From positions 124,001 through 188,000 of the forward strand of contig NC_020505.1 in NCBI RefSeq assembly GCF_000310245.1: a DNA stretch of 64,000 bases. The letters run 5' to 3'. The notes beneath the pieces are model-generated. The model made no database searches, was not told where the DNA came from, and saw nothing but the letters and a program-made list of their open reading frames with translations. The position numbers were made by a program, and so were the translations under genes. This DNA comes from Candidatus Sulfuricurvum sp. RIFRC-1. GTDB taxonomy: Bacteria > Campylobacterota > Campylobacteria > Campylobacterales > Sulfurimonadaceae. This document shows positions 8,423 to 17,556 of this stretch, one piece after another (position 1 is the stretch's first letter; each line of letters opens with the position of its first letter).

Positions 8423-8776
8423 TTACGCCTTTAGTATTGGTTCACTTTGATGACTTAGCTCTCCATCGGCGGTGAATAAAGTGAGCTTGATAGTGGTATG
8501 GAGATATTCAGAAGTGACGAGAGGATCGAAATTTTCATCCTGAAAGGCGGCAACTTTGGCATTATGGATGATCTCTTCGAGCAGTGAGCGCCCCAGATTT
8601 TCTGTGCGTGCAGAACCGCGAAGTTTATTATCTAAATAGAGGGTGATTTCACACTCCATAGCTTGAGAGAGTATGGGATATTCTTCGAGAAGTTTCGAAC
8701 GCTCAATCGATGTTTCTGCTTGGAGCACCTCTTCGATAGAGGCTCTGGCAATGGTTAATAACAGCGATTGTGACAT
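8423..8776 (-). CDS. Truncated AMMECR1-like domain protein
   Basis: A 117-residue protein with an N-terminal helix (LLTIARASIEEVL). Its core, LYLDNKLRGSARTENL...LLEEIIHNAKVAAFQDENFDPL, matches the first half of AMMECR1/AmmA proteins, including the strand ending TIKLTLFT. The family motif RGCIG reads RGSAR here. Full-length members are about 180 residues or more; the second half, with its glycine-rich motif, is missing. There is a good ribosome site (AAGGGG, 7 bases before ATG) and no frameshifted remainder was noticed downstream. The biochemical role of the family is not established. bioB lies just upstream on the same strand. Confidence 0.65.
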   Translation of the reverse strand: MSQSLLLTIARASIEEVLQAETSIERSKLLEEYPILSQAMECEITLYLDNKLRGSARTENLGRSLLEEIIHNAKVAAFQDENFDPLVTSEYLHTTIKLTLFTADGELSHQSEPILKA

Positions 8777-8818
8777 CTATTAACCCCTTTTTAACTCTCT
8801 TGATGGTGTTATTATAAC

Positions 8819-9670
8819 TTACTTATCCTCAGGTGAAGAAGCAATATCAAATCCAAGATTTTGGAGCATCATCAGATCCGTATGGGCTTCACGTCCGGCG
8901 GTCGTGAGATAATTTCCGATCACGATGCTGTTGGCTCCCGCTTCGAAAATTTCATGCTGACGCTCTTTGAAGGTAACCTCTCGCCCTCCGGCGATCATAA
9001 TTCGATCCGCACGATCTAAAATTTTCCGTGAAAGAGAAATAAGCGCTAAGCATTCATCAATGGTGAGCGGATTGGGGTTTAGCGGCAATGCCGGATTGTG
9101 GTGGTAAAAGTTGAGTGGTACGGAAATGGGATTAAGCTCTTTAAGCGAATGGAGCATACTGAGGCGATCTTCGTGTGTCTCTCCCATCCCGAAGATTCCT
9201 CCGGTGATGAGCTTTAAACCTGAACGGTTGACGTTTTCACAGGTCTCATAACGTTCATCCCACGGGTGGGTCGTACACACCTGCGGATAAAAGCTTCGGC
9301 TCGTTTCGAGGTTATGGTTGTAGGCACTTACCCCTGAGGCTTTGAGTTCATTAAGCTGCTCCAGCGATGCTGTCCCGTTGCAGGCGATAAGACGGAGACG
9401 GGGAACTTCACGTTTGAGTGTAGAAGCGACGTTACAGACAAATTCGAGGGTTTTGTCATCCAACCCTTTTTGGGCGGTAACGAGGCAAAATCCCAAAGCC
9501 CCCAAAGCTTCGAGACGGCGGGCTTCCTCCAAGATTTGATCCATAGGCTTTTGCTTGTACCGCTCGATATCCGCTTTGTATTTCACGCTTTGGGAACAGA
9601 ATTTACAATCTTCGTTGCACGTACCGCTGTTAATATTGCAGATAGAACAGAGAAATATTTTTTTTGACAT
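8819..9670 (-). CDS. bioB: Biotin synthase
   Basis: A 283-residue radical SAM enzyme that inserts sulfur into dethiobiotin. The start MSKKIFLCSICN is followed by the [4Fe-4S] motif CNEDCKFC (Cys18, Cys22, Cys25). Family blocks include YNHNLETSRSFYP, GGIFGMGET and NFYHHNPALPLNP; the last is a variant of the usual NxLxPxxGTP region, as in the short BioB forms of Campylobacterota. I chose ATG 9670 rather than an in-frame ATG 12 codons earlier inside the phosphodiesterase gene, because it aligns with the family start and lies one base after that gene's stop. It is probably co-transcribed with the phosphodiesterase and topA. Confidence 0.95.
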   Translation of the reverse strand: MSKKIFLCSICNINSGTCNEDCKFCSQSVKYKADIERYKQKPMDQILEEARRLEALGALGFCLVTAQKGLDDKTLEFVCNVASTLKREVPRLRLIACNGTASLEQLNELKASGVSAYNHNLETSRSFYPQVCTTHPWDERYETCENVNRSGLKLITGGIFGMGETHEDRLSMLHSLKELNPISVPLNFYHHNPALPLNPNPLTIDECLALISLSRKILDRADRIMIAGGREVTFKERQHEIFEAGANSIVIGNYLTTAGREAHTDLMMLQNLGFDIASSPEDK

Positions 9671-9671
9671 A

Positions 9672-10187
9672 TTAAGATCTTTCAAAAGAGTAGTGGCGTT
9701 CATCAAATGTATCGTTTCCTACTGCGCGGGAATAGTGTGTCACATTAAAGGTCTCGTTGGTAATTTCAAGCATTGCACACGAAGAAAAAGGTTTGTCTCG
9801 TGCGCACGCTTCCCCCGGATTGAGAAAAAGGGTGCGATTTTTAAAATCGCACTCAAATACGTGCGTATGTCCGAAGAGGATCACTTCGGCATCGGCGTTC
9901 ATGTAAAAAGGGAGATGCATCAGTTTAAAGTTGACCCCGCCGAGTTTAAAATAATGGGGTTCTTGGACGAGATTGTATTGGGTATGATATTCAATCAAAT
10001 TTGCGTCATTATTACCATATACGGCAATATAACGTAAGCCGCTATTTTTAAGTTGATCAAGAATTTCAGGTTTGACAATATCTCCGGCATGGATCAAAAA
10101 CTCGGCACCCTGCGCTTTGAGGTGGTCAATCGCACGTTGTGATCGACCTTTTTTAGAATGGGTATCAGAGAGTAGACCTATTTTCAT
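9672..10187 (-). CDS. YfcE/MJ0936-family metallophosphodiesterase
   Basis: A 171-residue calcineurin-like phosphoesterase. All metal-binding motifs are present: GLLSDTHSK near the start (Asp8, His10), HAGDIVKPE, VYGNNDAN, MHLPF and FGHTHVFE. Relatives hydrolyse phosphodiesters with Mn2+ in vitro; the natural substrate is uncertain. The ATG at 10187 starts at the family motif MKIGLLSDTH. The longer reading frame upstream translates a REP repeat (10190-10250) and was rejected. It sits between topA and bioB on the same strand. Confidence 0.9.
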   Translation of the reverse strand: MKIGLLSDTHSKKGRSQRAIDHLKAQGAEFLIHAGDIVKPEILDQLKNSGLRYIAVYGNNDANLIEYHTQYNLVQEPHYFKLGGVNFKLMHLPFYMNADAEVILFGHTHVFECDFKNRTLFLNPGEACARDKPFSSCAMLEITNETFNVTHYSRAVGNDTFDERHYSFERS

Positions 10188-10189
10188 AA

Positions 10190-10250
10190 CGTTCGCCCTG
10201 AGCCTGTCGAAGGGTATTGTGTCCATGGTTCGACAAGCTCACCACGAACG
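10190..10250. repeat. Palindromic repeat between topA and the phosphodiesterase gene
   Basis: An imperfect inverted repeat: CGTTCGCCCTGAGCCTGTCG pairs with the complement of a right arm ending CACCACGAACG. Pairing runs through CGTTCG, TGAGC and TGTCGAA. A single arm of the same family recurs at 30291-30314. It sits directly before the phosphodiesterase start and has extended that reading frame artificially. Elements of this type are scattered in many bacterial genomes. Confidence 0.7.
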
Positions 10251-10259
10251 GAACCAACA

Positions 10260-12482
10260 TTATTCATTCGTCTCTTCTCGGGGTGTGCGATCTTTACATT
10301 TGACACACTCATAGACTTCTTTGTTGCGGTAGGTGCGCGGTGCCAATGCTCCGCCGCATCCTTCGACTTCACATTTTTTGTCACTCGGCTCAAATTTTGA
10401 GATAAATTTACATTTTGGATAATGTTCGCATCCCCAAAATGCACCGCGTCGTGATTGTCTCCATAAAAGTTTTCCGCCGCATTCAGGACAAGGAACTTCA
10501 GAAAATTTCGTTTCTTGATTAAGTGTTTTCGTGTTTTTACATTTTGGATAGCCGCTGCACGCCAAAAATTTCCCGTTTCGGCCATTTTTGACCACCATAG
10601 CACTGCCGCATTTTTCACATACCTCTTCACTCACTTCATCTGGAGTTGTCGGGTTCTCTTTTTGGTTCTCTTCGGTTTGTTCGGTGTATTTGCACTTCGG
10701 AAATCCGCTGCAAGCGATAAATTCTCCAAAACGACCTGAACGAAGCAGGAGCTCGCTGCCGCATTGCGGACAGTTGCGTCCGAGTGGTTTCGCCATTTTT
10801 AGGCTGACGATATTCGTTTTCCCTGCTTCAATTTGCTCAAGAAACGGGTAATAAAAATCGAGCAAAATTTTGTGCCACGATTTACCACTTTCGCTGATCT
10901 CATCGAGGGTCTCTTCCATCGTAGCGGTGAAGCTGGCATCAACAATTTCATTAAAATGGGTCTCTAGCATCTCCGTAACGGTGAAAGCAATCTCAGTCGG
11001 GAGAATGGCGCGCTTTTCGATTTCGATGTAATTACGTGCTTGGAGGGTACTGATGGTCGGAGCATACGTTGATGGACGACCGATCCCCTCACTTTCAAGT
11101 TTTTTGATCAAACTCGCTTCGGAGTATCGTGATGGCGGTTCGGTGAAATGTTGTTCGGTCGATATGCTTTGAATATCGATAGTGTCACCGCTTGTGAGGG
11201 ATGGGAGGAGTTTATCTTTATCATCACTCCCCATTACACGGTAGAAACCGTCAAACAAGAGTTTACGTCCTGTTGCACGGAACTGTGCTTTGGGAGATTC
11301 AAACGTAATGCTTTGTTGCTCAAATCGTGCATCGTTCATTTGACAGGCGATAAAGCGGTTGTAGATAAGGCGATAGAGTTTGATCTCGTCAGGTTTCAAA
11401 TACGTTGCTGCTACCTCAGGGGTAAAGGCAAGCATCGTCGGGCGAATCGCTTCATGCGCTTCTTGCGCCCCTTTCGATTTTTTCGTATAAACTTTTAGCT
11501 CTTTCGGGAGGTACTCTTTGCCGTAACGCTCTAAGATCAGTTCACGTGCTGCTTCAACCGCTTCCGTTGCGAGGTTGAGGGAGTCGGTACGCATATAGGT
11601 AATGACTCCCGATGTCCCCTCAGGAGTTTTAACCCCCTCATACAACGCTTGTGCAACCATCATCGTCTTTTTTGGAGAGAATCCGAGCTGTGAGCTGGCG
11701 GTTTGCTGTAGCGTCGAAGTCATAAATGGTGGCGGGGTAGAACTTTTACGCTCTTTGGTTTCGATTTCACCGACTTTAAATGCCTCTTTTTTCAGAGTCT
11801 CTACGATCCGAGCGGCTTCATCACCCGTTTTGATGGTGAGTTTATCGATTTTCTCATTTTCAAAATTGACGAGGGTCGCTTCAATATCCTTTTTGAAAAG
11901 GGTATCGATTGTCCAATACTCTTCAGGGATAAAAGCGCGGATTTCGCGCTCACGATCGATGACGATTTTGAGGGTCGAGGATTGAACGCGCCCTGCAGAT
12001 AACCCTTTTTGGATTTTAGAAGCGAGGAGCGGCGAGAGTTTATACCCTACGATACGATCGAGCAAACGGCGGGCTTGCTGTGCATTAACCCGATCCATAT
12101 CGATGGTGCGTGGCGTTTCCAATGCATGGATAATAGCGTTTTTCGTAATCTCATGAAACACGATACGCGGCAGTGACTCGGGGTCTTTGTCGATGGCATG
12201 GGCGATATGCCATCCGATGGCTTCACCCTCGCGGTCTTCGTCGGTCGCGATGTAGATGGTATCGCTTTTTTTGGCTAACTCTTGGATTTGTTTAACGGTA
12301 GCGGTACTGTCTTCGCTGATACGATACTCGGCAACGATTTTCTCGTCATTGATTTTGATACCGAAACGGTTTTTAGGGAGATCCCGGATATGCCCTTTGG
12401 AAGCGATTACCTCGTAATCTTTGGAGAGGAAGTTTTTAATGGTCTTGGCTTTGGCCGGAGACTCTACAATGATGAGTTTCAA
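10260..12482 (-). CDS. topA: DNA topoisomerase I
   Basis: A 740-residue type IA topoisomerase that relaxes negative supercoils. The Toprim domain is at the N terminus (IVESPAKAKTI, ATDEDREGEAIGWH) and the catalytic tyrosine is Tyr296 in GVITYMRTDS. SAGRVQ and EAHEAIRPT are also present. The C terminus carries four zinc-ribbon units: three with CxxC...C-x6-C spacing (starting CPQCG, CEKCG, CPECG) and a last, shorter one with CEVEGC and CVKC. Size and domain order are normal. It starts close to 12482 and is divergent from the flagellin gene. Confidence 0.97.
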   Translation of the reverse strand: MKLIIVESPAKAKTIKNFLSKDYEVIASKGHIRDLPKNRFGIKINDEKIVAEYRISEDSTATVKQIQELAKKSDTIYIATDEDREGEAIGWHIAHAIDKDPESLPRIVFHEITKNAIIHALETPRTIDMDRVNAQQARRLLDRIVGYKLSPLLASKIQKGLSAGRVQSSTLKIVIDREREIRAFIPEEYWTIDTLFKKDIEATLVNFENEKIDKLTIKTGDEAARIVETLKKEAFKVGEIETKERKSSTPPPFMTSTLQQTASSQLGFSPKKTMMVAQALYEGVKTPEGTSGVITYMRTDSLNLATEAVEAARELILERYGKEYLPKELKVYTKKSKGAQEAHEAIRPTMLAFTPEVAATYLKPDEIKLYRLIYNRFIACQMNDARFEQQSITFESPKAQFRATGRKLLFDGFYRVMGSDDKDKLLPSLTSGDTIDIQSISTEQHFTEPPSRYSEASLIKKLESEGIGRPSTYAPTISTLQARNYIEIEKRAILPTEIAFTVTEMLETHFNEIVDASFTATMEETLDEISESGKSWHKILLDFYYPFLEQIEAGKTNIVSLKMAKPLGRNCPQCGSELLLRSGRFGEFIACSGFPKCKYTEQTEENQKENPTTPDEVSEEVCEKCGSAMVVKNGRNGKFLACSGYPKCKNTKTLNQETKFSEVPCPECGGKLLWRQSRRGAFWGCEHYPKCKFISKFEPSDKKCEVEGCGGALAPRTYRNKEVYECVKCKDRTPREETNE

Positions 12483-12543
12483 AAAGTGAATCCTATATAT
12501 ATGGATGAGTTTCGAAAGTGTAACAAAAAAAATTGCAAAACCG

Positions 12544-12571
12544 TTAAAGATTTTTGTTTATCTCCCGATAT
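12544..12571 (+). promoter_or_regulatory. Sigma-28 (FliA) promoter of the flagellin gene
   Basis: TTAAAGA (12544-12550) is followed by a 15-base spacer and CGATAT (12566-12571), matching the flagellar sigma-28 consensus TAAA(G)-N15-CGATAT. The predicted start is near 12579, giving a leader of about 60 bases before the flagellin ATG. The same boxes and spacing occur upstream of fliD. Confidence 0.85.
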
Positions 12572-12638
12572 AGTTGTAGAAGCAAGGATGCTCAACTAAC
12601 TAAAGAGCCAAAAGCGCTCTTACGATAAAGGATTTATC

Positions 12639-14096
12639 ATGGGTTTCAGAATTAACACAAACATTGCGGCAATGAACGCACATTCATCAGCAAATGCCAA
12701 TAACCGTAATTTGGACAGTTCACTTTCCAAATTGTCTTCAGGTCTTCGTATTAATACGGCAGCAGACGATGCGTCAGGTATGGCGATTGCGGATAGTCTT
12801 CGTTCACAGTCTTCAGCATTGGGACAAGCGATTGCCAATGCGAATGACGGGATTAGTATCGTTCAGATTGCCGATAAAGCAATGGATGAGCAGATTAAAA
12901 TTCTTGATACGATTAAAACGAAAGCGACACAAGCCGCGCAAGATGGTCAAACAACAGCATCTCGTAAAGCATTGCAAGCTGACATTACCCGTTTGATGGA
13001 GTCATTGGACAATATCGCTAATACTACTTCATACAATGGTCAAAACTTGCTTGCGGGTTCATTTACGAATAAAGAGTTCCAAGTCGGTGCTTACAGTAAC
13101 CAAACGGTAACAGCTTCTATCGGAAATACCAGTTCAAGTAAAGTTGGTGCGACGAGTTATGCAACCGGTATTGCAATGAGTGCTGAGGGTTCTGTTTCGT
13201 TGGTGTTCAGTACCGGAACGAAATCGATTACTATGGCGGCAATTACGGTGAGTAACGGTGCAGCAAACGGTATCAATAAAGTAGCCGATGCTATCAATAA
13301 TATTTCAGATTTGACTGGTGTACGTGCATCGTATCGTGTTGAGACGGTTATGTCTGAAGCAGTTGGTGCGGGAAGTATGGAAGGTCTTACCATCAACGGT
13401 ATCTTGGTGGGGACTATCACCAGTGCAAAAGCGAATGACTCAGACGGACAAGTGGTCAATGCGATCAATGCTGTTAAAGATTTGACAGGGGTTGAAGCAT
13501 CGATTGATGAAGGCGGAAAAATTCATTTGAAATCAATGGACGGACGTGCTATTTTGGTATCCGCCACTATCTCGACAACAGGGATGGCTCAAAGTGAAAA
13601 TATCGGTCAGTTGACCCTTTCTCGCCTGGATGCTCGTGCAATCGTTGTTTCAGGGACAGGTGCAGGTATTTCTACTCTTGCTACAGCGGTTCTTAACCTC
13701 TCAGATGTTCGCGGTAATATCGAGTCTACTGATGCAAAAGCAATCGGTGCGAATGCATTCTCTTCTTCATTGACTGATATTTCAACAGGTATTGGATCAG
13801 GGGTAACATCACTTCGTGGTGCGATGGCAGTCATGAATATCGCTGAATCGGCAACAAAATTGTTGGATAAAATTCGTGCAGACCTTGGTTCGGTTCAAAA
13901 TCAACTTTTATCGACGGTCAATAATATTACTGTTACGCAAGTTAATGTAAAAGCGGCAGAATCACAAATCCGTGATGTCGATTTTGCGGAAGAATCTGCA
14001 AATTTCTCTAAATACAACATCCTTGCTCAATCGGGTTCATACGCGATGAGTCAAGCGAATGCGGTACAGCAAAATGTACTGAAACTACTGCAGTAG
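12639..14096 (+). CDS. flaA: Flagellin
   Basis: A 485-residue filament subunit. The conserved N-terminal D0/D1 region starts [18 protein letters not shown] and contains [20 protein letters not shown]. The C-terminal D1/D0 region ends [10 protein letters not shown]. The variable centre (about 175-400) contains repeated flagellin-IN-like units: [14 protein letters not shown] and [14 protein letters not shown]. It is Ser/Thr-rich, as expected for glycosylated flagellins. AAAGGATTTATC precedes the ATG. It is expressed from a sigma-28 promoter and closed by a strong terminator. The pseudaminic acid genes and maf converge on it, which makes it the likely glycosylation substrate. Which paralogue (FlaA or FlaB) it is cannot be told from one gene. 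Confidence 0.96.
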   Translation: MGFRINTNIAAMNAHSSANANNRNLDSSLSKLSSGLRINTAADDASGMAIADSLRSQSSALGQAIANANDGISIVQIADKAMDEQIKILDTIKTKATQAAQDGQTTASRKALQADITRLMESLDNIANTTSYNGQNLLAGSFTNKEFQVGAYSNQTVTASIGNTSSSKVGATSYATGIAMSAEGSVSLVFSTGTKSITMAAITVSNGAANGINKVADAINNISDLTGVRASYRVETVMSEAVGAGSMEGLTINGILVGTITSAKANDSDGQVVNAINAVKDLTGVEASIDEGGKIHLKSMDGRAILVSATISTTGMAQSENIGQLTLSRLDARAIVVSGTGAGISTLATAVLNLSDVRGNIESTDAKAIGANAFSSSLTDISTGIGSGVTSLRGAMAVMNIAESATKLLDKIRADLGSVQNQLLSTVNNITVTQVNVKAAESQIRDVDFAEESANFSKYNILAQSGSYAMSQANAVQQNVLKLLQ

Positions 14097-14118
14097 TTTC
14101 AGTACATTAGCGTAAACC

Positions 14119-14160
14119 AGAGAGAAAGATATTGGCCTGTTGGGGAATATCTTTCTCTCT
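14119..14160 (+). terminator. Terminator of the flagellin gene, probably bidirectional
   Basis: A perfect 15-pair stem, AGAGAGAAAGATATT with AATATCTTTCTCTCT, encloses a 12-base loop (14134-14145). The downstream sequence TCTTGC is only moderately U-rich. It separates flagellin from the convergent maf gene, so it may stop transcription from both sides. Confidence 0.8.
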
Positions 14161-14165
14161 TCTTG

Positions 14166-16208
14166 CTAGTTTTCTTCTTGAGAAAACTCTATTTTAAACC
14201 GTTCATTCATCTGCTCTTGAAATTTAACCATCAACTCTTGATATTTTGCTTCATCCCGAACTATCTCTTTTTTTGTTGGAACGATAATTTGCTTTTTAAG
14301 ATTTTCAGGCCATGTTTCTATTGCGCGTAAAATAATTTCCCGCTCTGCATCGATCCCTCCGGCAAAGGTGAAAAGCCAATATCGATGAGCGAGTAGCCAA
14401 CTCACCATTTTTGCTTTTTTATCGTATTCATCTTCTACCGGCATTACTTCAATTTTAACAAAGTCAAGTTCAAAATGGAGCAGCATTGATTGAAGGATAT
14501 CATAGTAGAGTTGTTTGAAAATCGGTTCAGCTAAATATCCTTTTATGGTATCGATTTTGTCCATGAGAGGAATTAATATTTCAAAAGTAATTTCTTCAAG
14601 TTGATTTGTTTCCAAGAGTTTTACAAAGTTTTCTGAAGCCTCTTGAATAGAGATGAAAGCTTCTTCAATCACCTCTTGACGGTTAACTGTGTCTTGTAGC
14701 CACAAATTGATTTTTTCGACAATTTGTTGCTTATATTTGACACTCTCTTCTTCTGAAGTGTTAGGGATAGAAATAGATGATTTTTTCGGTACTGAAAAGT
14801 CAACATACTGTTCAATAGCATCTGCAAAAGGGAGCTCGGTAGCTCCGGGAATTCGTGCTCCCCCTTCGGTAGAATTAATAGTTTGAATTACTGATTTACT
14901 CATATTGATTGCCCGTTCGAAATAGCTTTTAAACATATTCCAGTACATGGTCGTCCGAATTTCTCCATCTCCGCCATACGCTTCAACATAAATATCATGT
15001 CCCTCTACCTTTTCTTCATTAATACCGAAAAAGTGATCGCTAGCATGAGAGGTATTGTCTCGACCGAAAGCGAGGTCCTGTCCGATTAAAATGACTTGTT
15101 CGAATTTGAGGGCAATGGCTAGTTCGTGAGCTAAATTTGCTGCGCTCATTCCAATGCCTAGATATCCATACGAGTGAAGCTCAAAAAAATGAGTGTAGCT
15201 ATGTGGGCGCATTTGCAATATTTTAGTACCGGATCTAATGGCATCCAAAACATCTTGATGTGCAATTGAGACACAGATAAAATGGACCCCTTCCTGAGAT
15301 TCAAGGGCATTGTTTTTAAAGAAATTTGCGGTTTCCGGGATACGTTCCAGGACGGTTACAAAGTCCGGTTTGATTCCGTGTAGCTCAAGAATCGGAAAGC
15401 TGGCATCGACACATATGATGGTGACATAATCTTTGATCTTTTTCAAAAGAGGAATTTGTTTGGTTAAACTTGGCCCTGTTGATACAACGATAGCCGTTTT
15501 AGGATACTTCTGAGAAAGGAGAGCGTCAAGTTGTGGCCCTTCCACCATGGTAGGGAGATTTCGAATGTGATGTTCGATTCCCATGAGAGTGTCTTCCGCT
15601 GAATTACCATACCCGATAATCGTTGTTTCAAACGCTTTGATAAGGATTTTATTTACTTGTAGGATATTCGGTAGATAAAAATGCTCATAGTAATTGGAAA
15701 CAAATTCAAGTTTAAATAGTTTTGCAAAAAGCTGTGCATTAGAATTTGAAATTAGATAGGATGCTTTCACGAAATCAAAATCATCGCTATGTTCTAAAAT
15801 TAATTTTCGACTTCTTATAACGTCCGAAAAATCAAATAAATGGATTGCAATATACAACAATTCTAAATTTGGTTCAATAACGGTCATGGATTCAAGCCAT
15901 TCATCGCTAAGAAGCATTTGAATGACAACGCCTGTTCCGATACCGTAAAAATAACGATAGGGAAGGCGGTTTCCTTCTCTGAGTGCTTCTATTTTTAATA
16001 TAGTATCACTTAGCGGATGGGCATAAAGAAAGGATTGTAATTCAATATCAAGTACATTGATATCTGCTAAATCTTTTCCTTGAAATACTTCAAAACGGGT
16101 ATTGGTTGGTATTTGGAAAAGTTTTCCTCCAAGACGGGGATTGACAGAAAAAAGCGCTTGTAAATTTTTTTCAAAAACGGGGTGAAGAGAGATCGATATT
16201 TCACTCAT
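14166..16208 (-). CDS. maf: Motility accessory factor (Maf/PseE), DUF115 nonulosonic acid transferase
   Basis: A 680-residue cytoplasmic protein. The central DUF115/MptE-like domain (about 225-430) has AIVVSTGPSLTKQIPLLKKI, CVDASFPILELHGIKPDFV and LIGQDLAFG. Helical N- and C-terminal regions flank it. Maf proteins transfer CMP-activated pseudaminic or legionaminic acid to Ser/Thr of flagellin before export. It is the last gene of the pse run and overlaps the amidase gene by 8 bases, and it faces the flagellin gene across a terminator. Context and family agree; which sugar is transferred is inferred from the pse genes. Confidence 0.92.
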   Translation of the reverse strand: MSEISISLHPVFEKNLQALFSVNPRLGGKLFQIPTNTRFEVFQGKDLADINVLDIELQSFLYAHPLSDTILKIEALREGNRLPYRYFYGIGTGVVIQMLLSDEWLESMTVIEPNLELLYIAIHLFDFSDVIRSRKLILEHSDDFDFVKASYLISNSNAQLFAKLFKLEFVSNYYEHFYLPNILQVNKILIKAFETTIIGYGNSAEDTLMGIEHHIRNLPTMVEGPQLDALLSQKYPKTAIVVSTGPSLTKQIPLLKKIKDYVTIICVDASFPILELHGIKPDFVTVLERIPETANFFKNNALESQEGVHFICVSIAHQDVLDAIRSGTKILQMRPHSYTHFFELHSYGYLGIGMSAANLAHELAIALKFEQVILIGQDLAFGRDNTSHASDHFFGINEEKVEGHDIYVEAYGGDGEIRTTMYWNMFKSYFERAINMSKSVIQTINSTEGGARIPGATELPFADAIEQYVDFSVPKKSSISIPNTSEEESVKYKQQIVEKINLWLQDTVNRQEVIEEAFISIQEASENFVKLLETNQLEEITFEILIPLMDKIDTIKGYLAEPIFKQLYYDILQSMLLHFELDFVKIEVMPVEDEYDKKAKMVSWLLAHRYWLFTFAGGIDAEREIILRAIETWPENLKKQIIVPTKKEIVRDEAKYQELMVKFQEQMNERFKIEFSQEEN

Positions 16209-17556
16209 TGGAATCCTTTTTTAATATGGGCGTATAGGGTTTAACACTATTCAGTAAGTTGATATTTCGCAAATAATGTAAGAAATCGAGGAGAAGTTTA
16301 TCATTATATTTACGTGCAACGGCACTAACCCCGATCGGTAATTCATTAGATCCTTTTAAAACAGGGAGTGTAGCAATCGGCAATCCAAGATAGGTCCATA
16401 TCAAATTTGCATCAGGGATATCCGGCGTTGTTAAACCGATAGGGGCTTCATCTGCTGTTGCAAGAGTGATTAGAATATCGTAAGATTCCATCCAAGTGTC
16501 AAATTCGCGTGTTTCGCGGAATTGTTTTTCAAGAGCTTCTTGGTACTCTTCTTTTGTTATACGAAGCCCCTCTTGGATGATATCGTAAAAGATCGGACTC
16601 ATTAGCTCATGTTTGGCGTATTCCTCTTTAAAATAGTAAGCGAGGGATTTGTCATAAATACTCTGATGGGTTGTGTGAATAGTATCGCAATACGATGGAA
16701 GGGTAACTTCTTCTATTCGCAATCTCGGGTCTTGCAAATGGTTGCACCATTGGGCAAATTGCTCTTTAGCATAGGGGGATGCTTCATCCCAGCGAGGATG
16801 TTTAGTAATACCAATGCGGTAAATTTTATCGGGAATAGAGACGTAATTATCAATATGTTGATGAACAAATTCGTAGTTTCCTCCGTGAACCCGCGAAGCA
16901 TCAAACATTAGGCTCAAATCTTCAACACTTCGGCTGAAAAATCCAAGGGTATCTAGAGAATCGGTCGTTTTGAGAACACCGATGCGAGGAAGTACACCGA
17001 AGGTCGGTTTAAATCCGTAAATACCGCAATAACTAGCAGGTCTGCTGATCGATCCGGCAGTTTGTGAACCCAATGCAAGAGGAACCATTCCTGTAGCGAC
17101 AGCGACAGCTGAACCACTTGAGGAGGTACCTGGAGAGCGAGAAAGATCGTACGGATTTCGAGTCTTATCTTGATAATGGACAGCAAATTCCGCAGTTACG
17201 GTTTTCCCCAACATAATGGCACCGGCGCGACGAAGATAATGGATAAGACGAGCATCGTTACCGGGAGTAAAATCACTCCACAGCGGTGAGCCCATTTGTG
17301 TCGGCATATCAAAGGTATTATAGATATCTTTGACCCCGACTGGGATGCCGTAGAGGGGATGATCTTCTCGCGTATAGGTTGCGATTTTGATGAGTTGTGT
17401 CTCAATCGCCTCTTCATCGAAATATTCCCAAGCATTTACGAGGGGATCAATCTCGCGTATTCGTTGAATACAAGCTTTAGCAATCTCTTCGGGTGTTACG
17501 GTATTTGATTTGAGTTGTTCTAATAATTCGGTCGCAGTACAATCGGTCAATTTCAT
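16201..17556 (-). CDS. Amidase-signature (GatA-type) amidase in the pse cluster
   Basis: A 451-residue amidase-signature enzyme. The catalytic Lys is Lys76 in GIPVGVKDIYN. The serine-rich stretch SPGTSSSGSA (141-150) supplies the cis-Ser, and Ser169 in GSQTAGSI is the expected nucleophile. Family members release ammonia from amides; GatA does so from glutamine and channels it to a partner. It overlaps pseA upstream by 4 bases (ATGA) and maf downstream by 8. HisH/HisF, which supply ammonia to PseA/WbpG-type enzymes elsewhere, are not found in the window. A role as ammonia donor to PseA is inference. A catabolic amidase acting on an unrelated amide is the alternative. Confidence 0.88.
   Translation of the reverse strand: MKLTDCTATELLEQLKSNTVTPEEIAKACIQRIREIDPLVNAWEYFDEEAIETQLIKIATYTREDHPLYGIPVGVKDIYNTFDMPTQMGSPLWSDFTPGNDARLIHYLRRAGAIMLGKTVTAEFAVHYQDKTRNPYDLSRSPGTSSSGSAVAVATGMVPLALGSQTAGSISRPASYCGIYGFKPTFGVLPRIGVLKTTDSLDTLGFFSRSVEDLSLMFDASRVHGGNYEFVHQHIDNYVSIPDKIYRIGITKHPRWDEASPYAKEQFAQWCNHLQDPRLRIEEVTLPSYCDTIHTTHQSIYDKSLAYYFKEEYAKHELMSPIFYDIIQEGLRITKEEYQEALEKQFRETREFDTWMESYDILITLATADEAPIGLTTPDIPDANLIWTYLGLPIATLPVLKGSNELPIGVSAVARKYNDKLLLDFLHYLRNINLLNSVKPYTPILKKDSNE

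Noticed and set aside
9555-10037. 160-codon plus-strand ORF across bioB and the phosphodiesterase gene
   Set aside because: Spans two genes on the opposite strand and has no family motifs.
10188-10226. N-terminal extension of the phosphodiesterase
   Set aside because: It translates the palindromic repeat; the catalytic motif begins at the downstream ATG.
12639-14096. Internal repeats in flagellin as a duplication or phase-variation signal
   Set aside because: The repeated AIN...DLTGV units are normal flagellin-IN motifs and too diverged for recombination.
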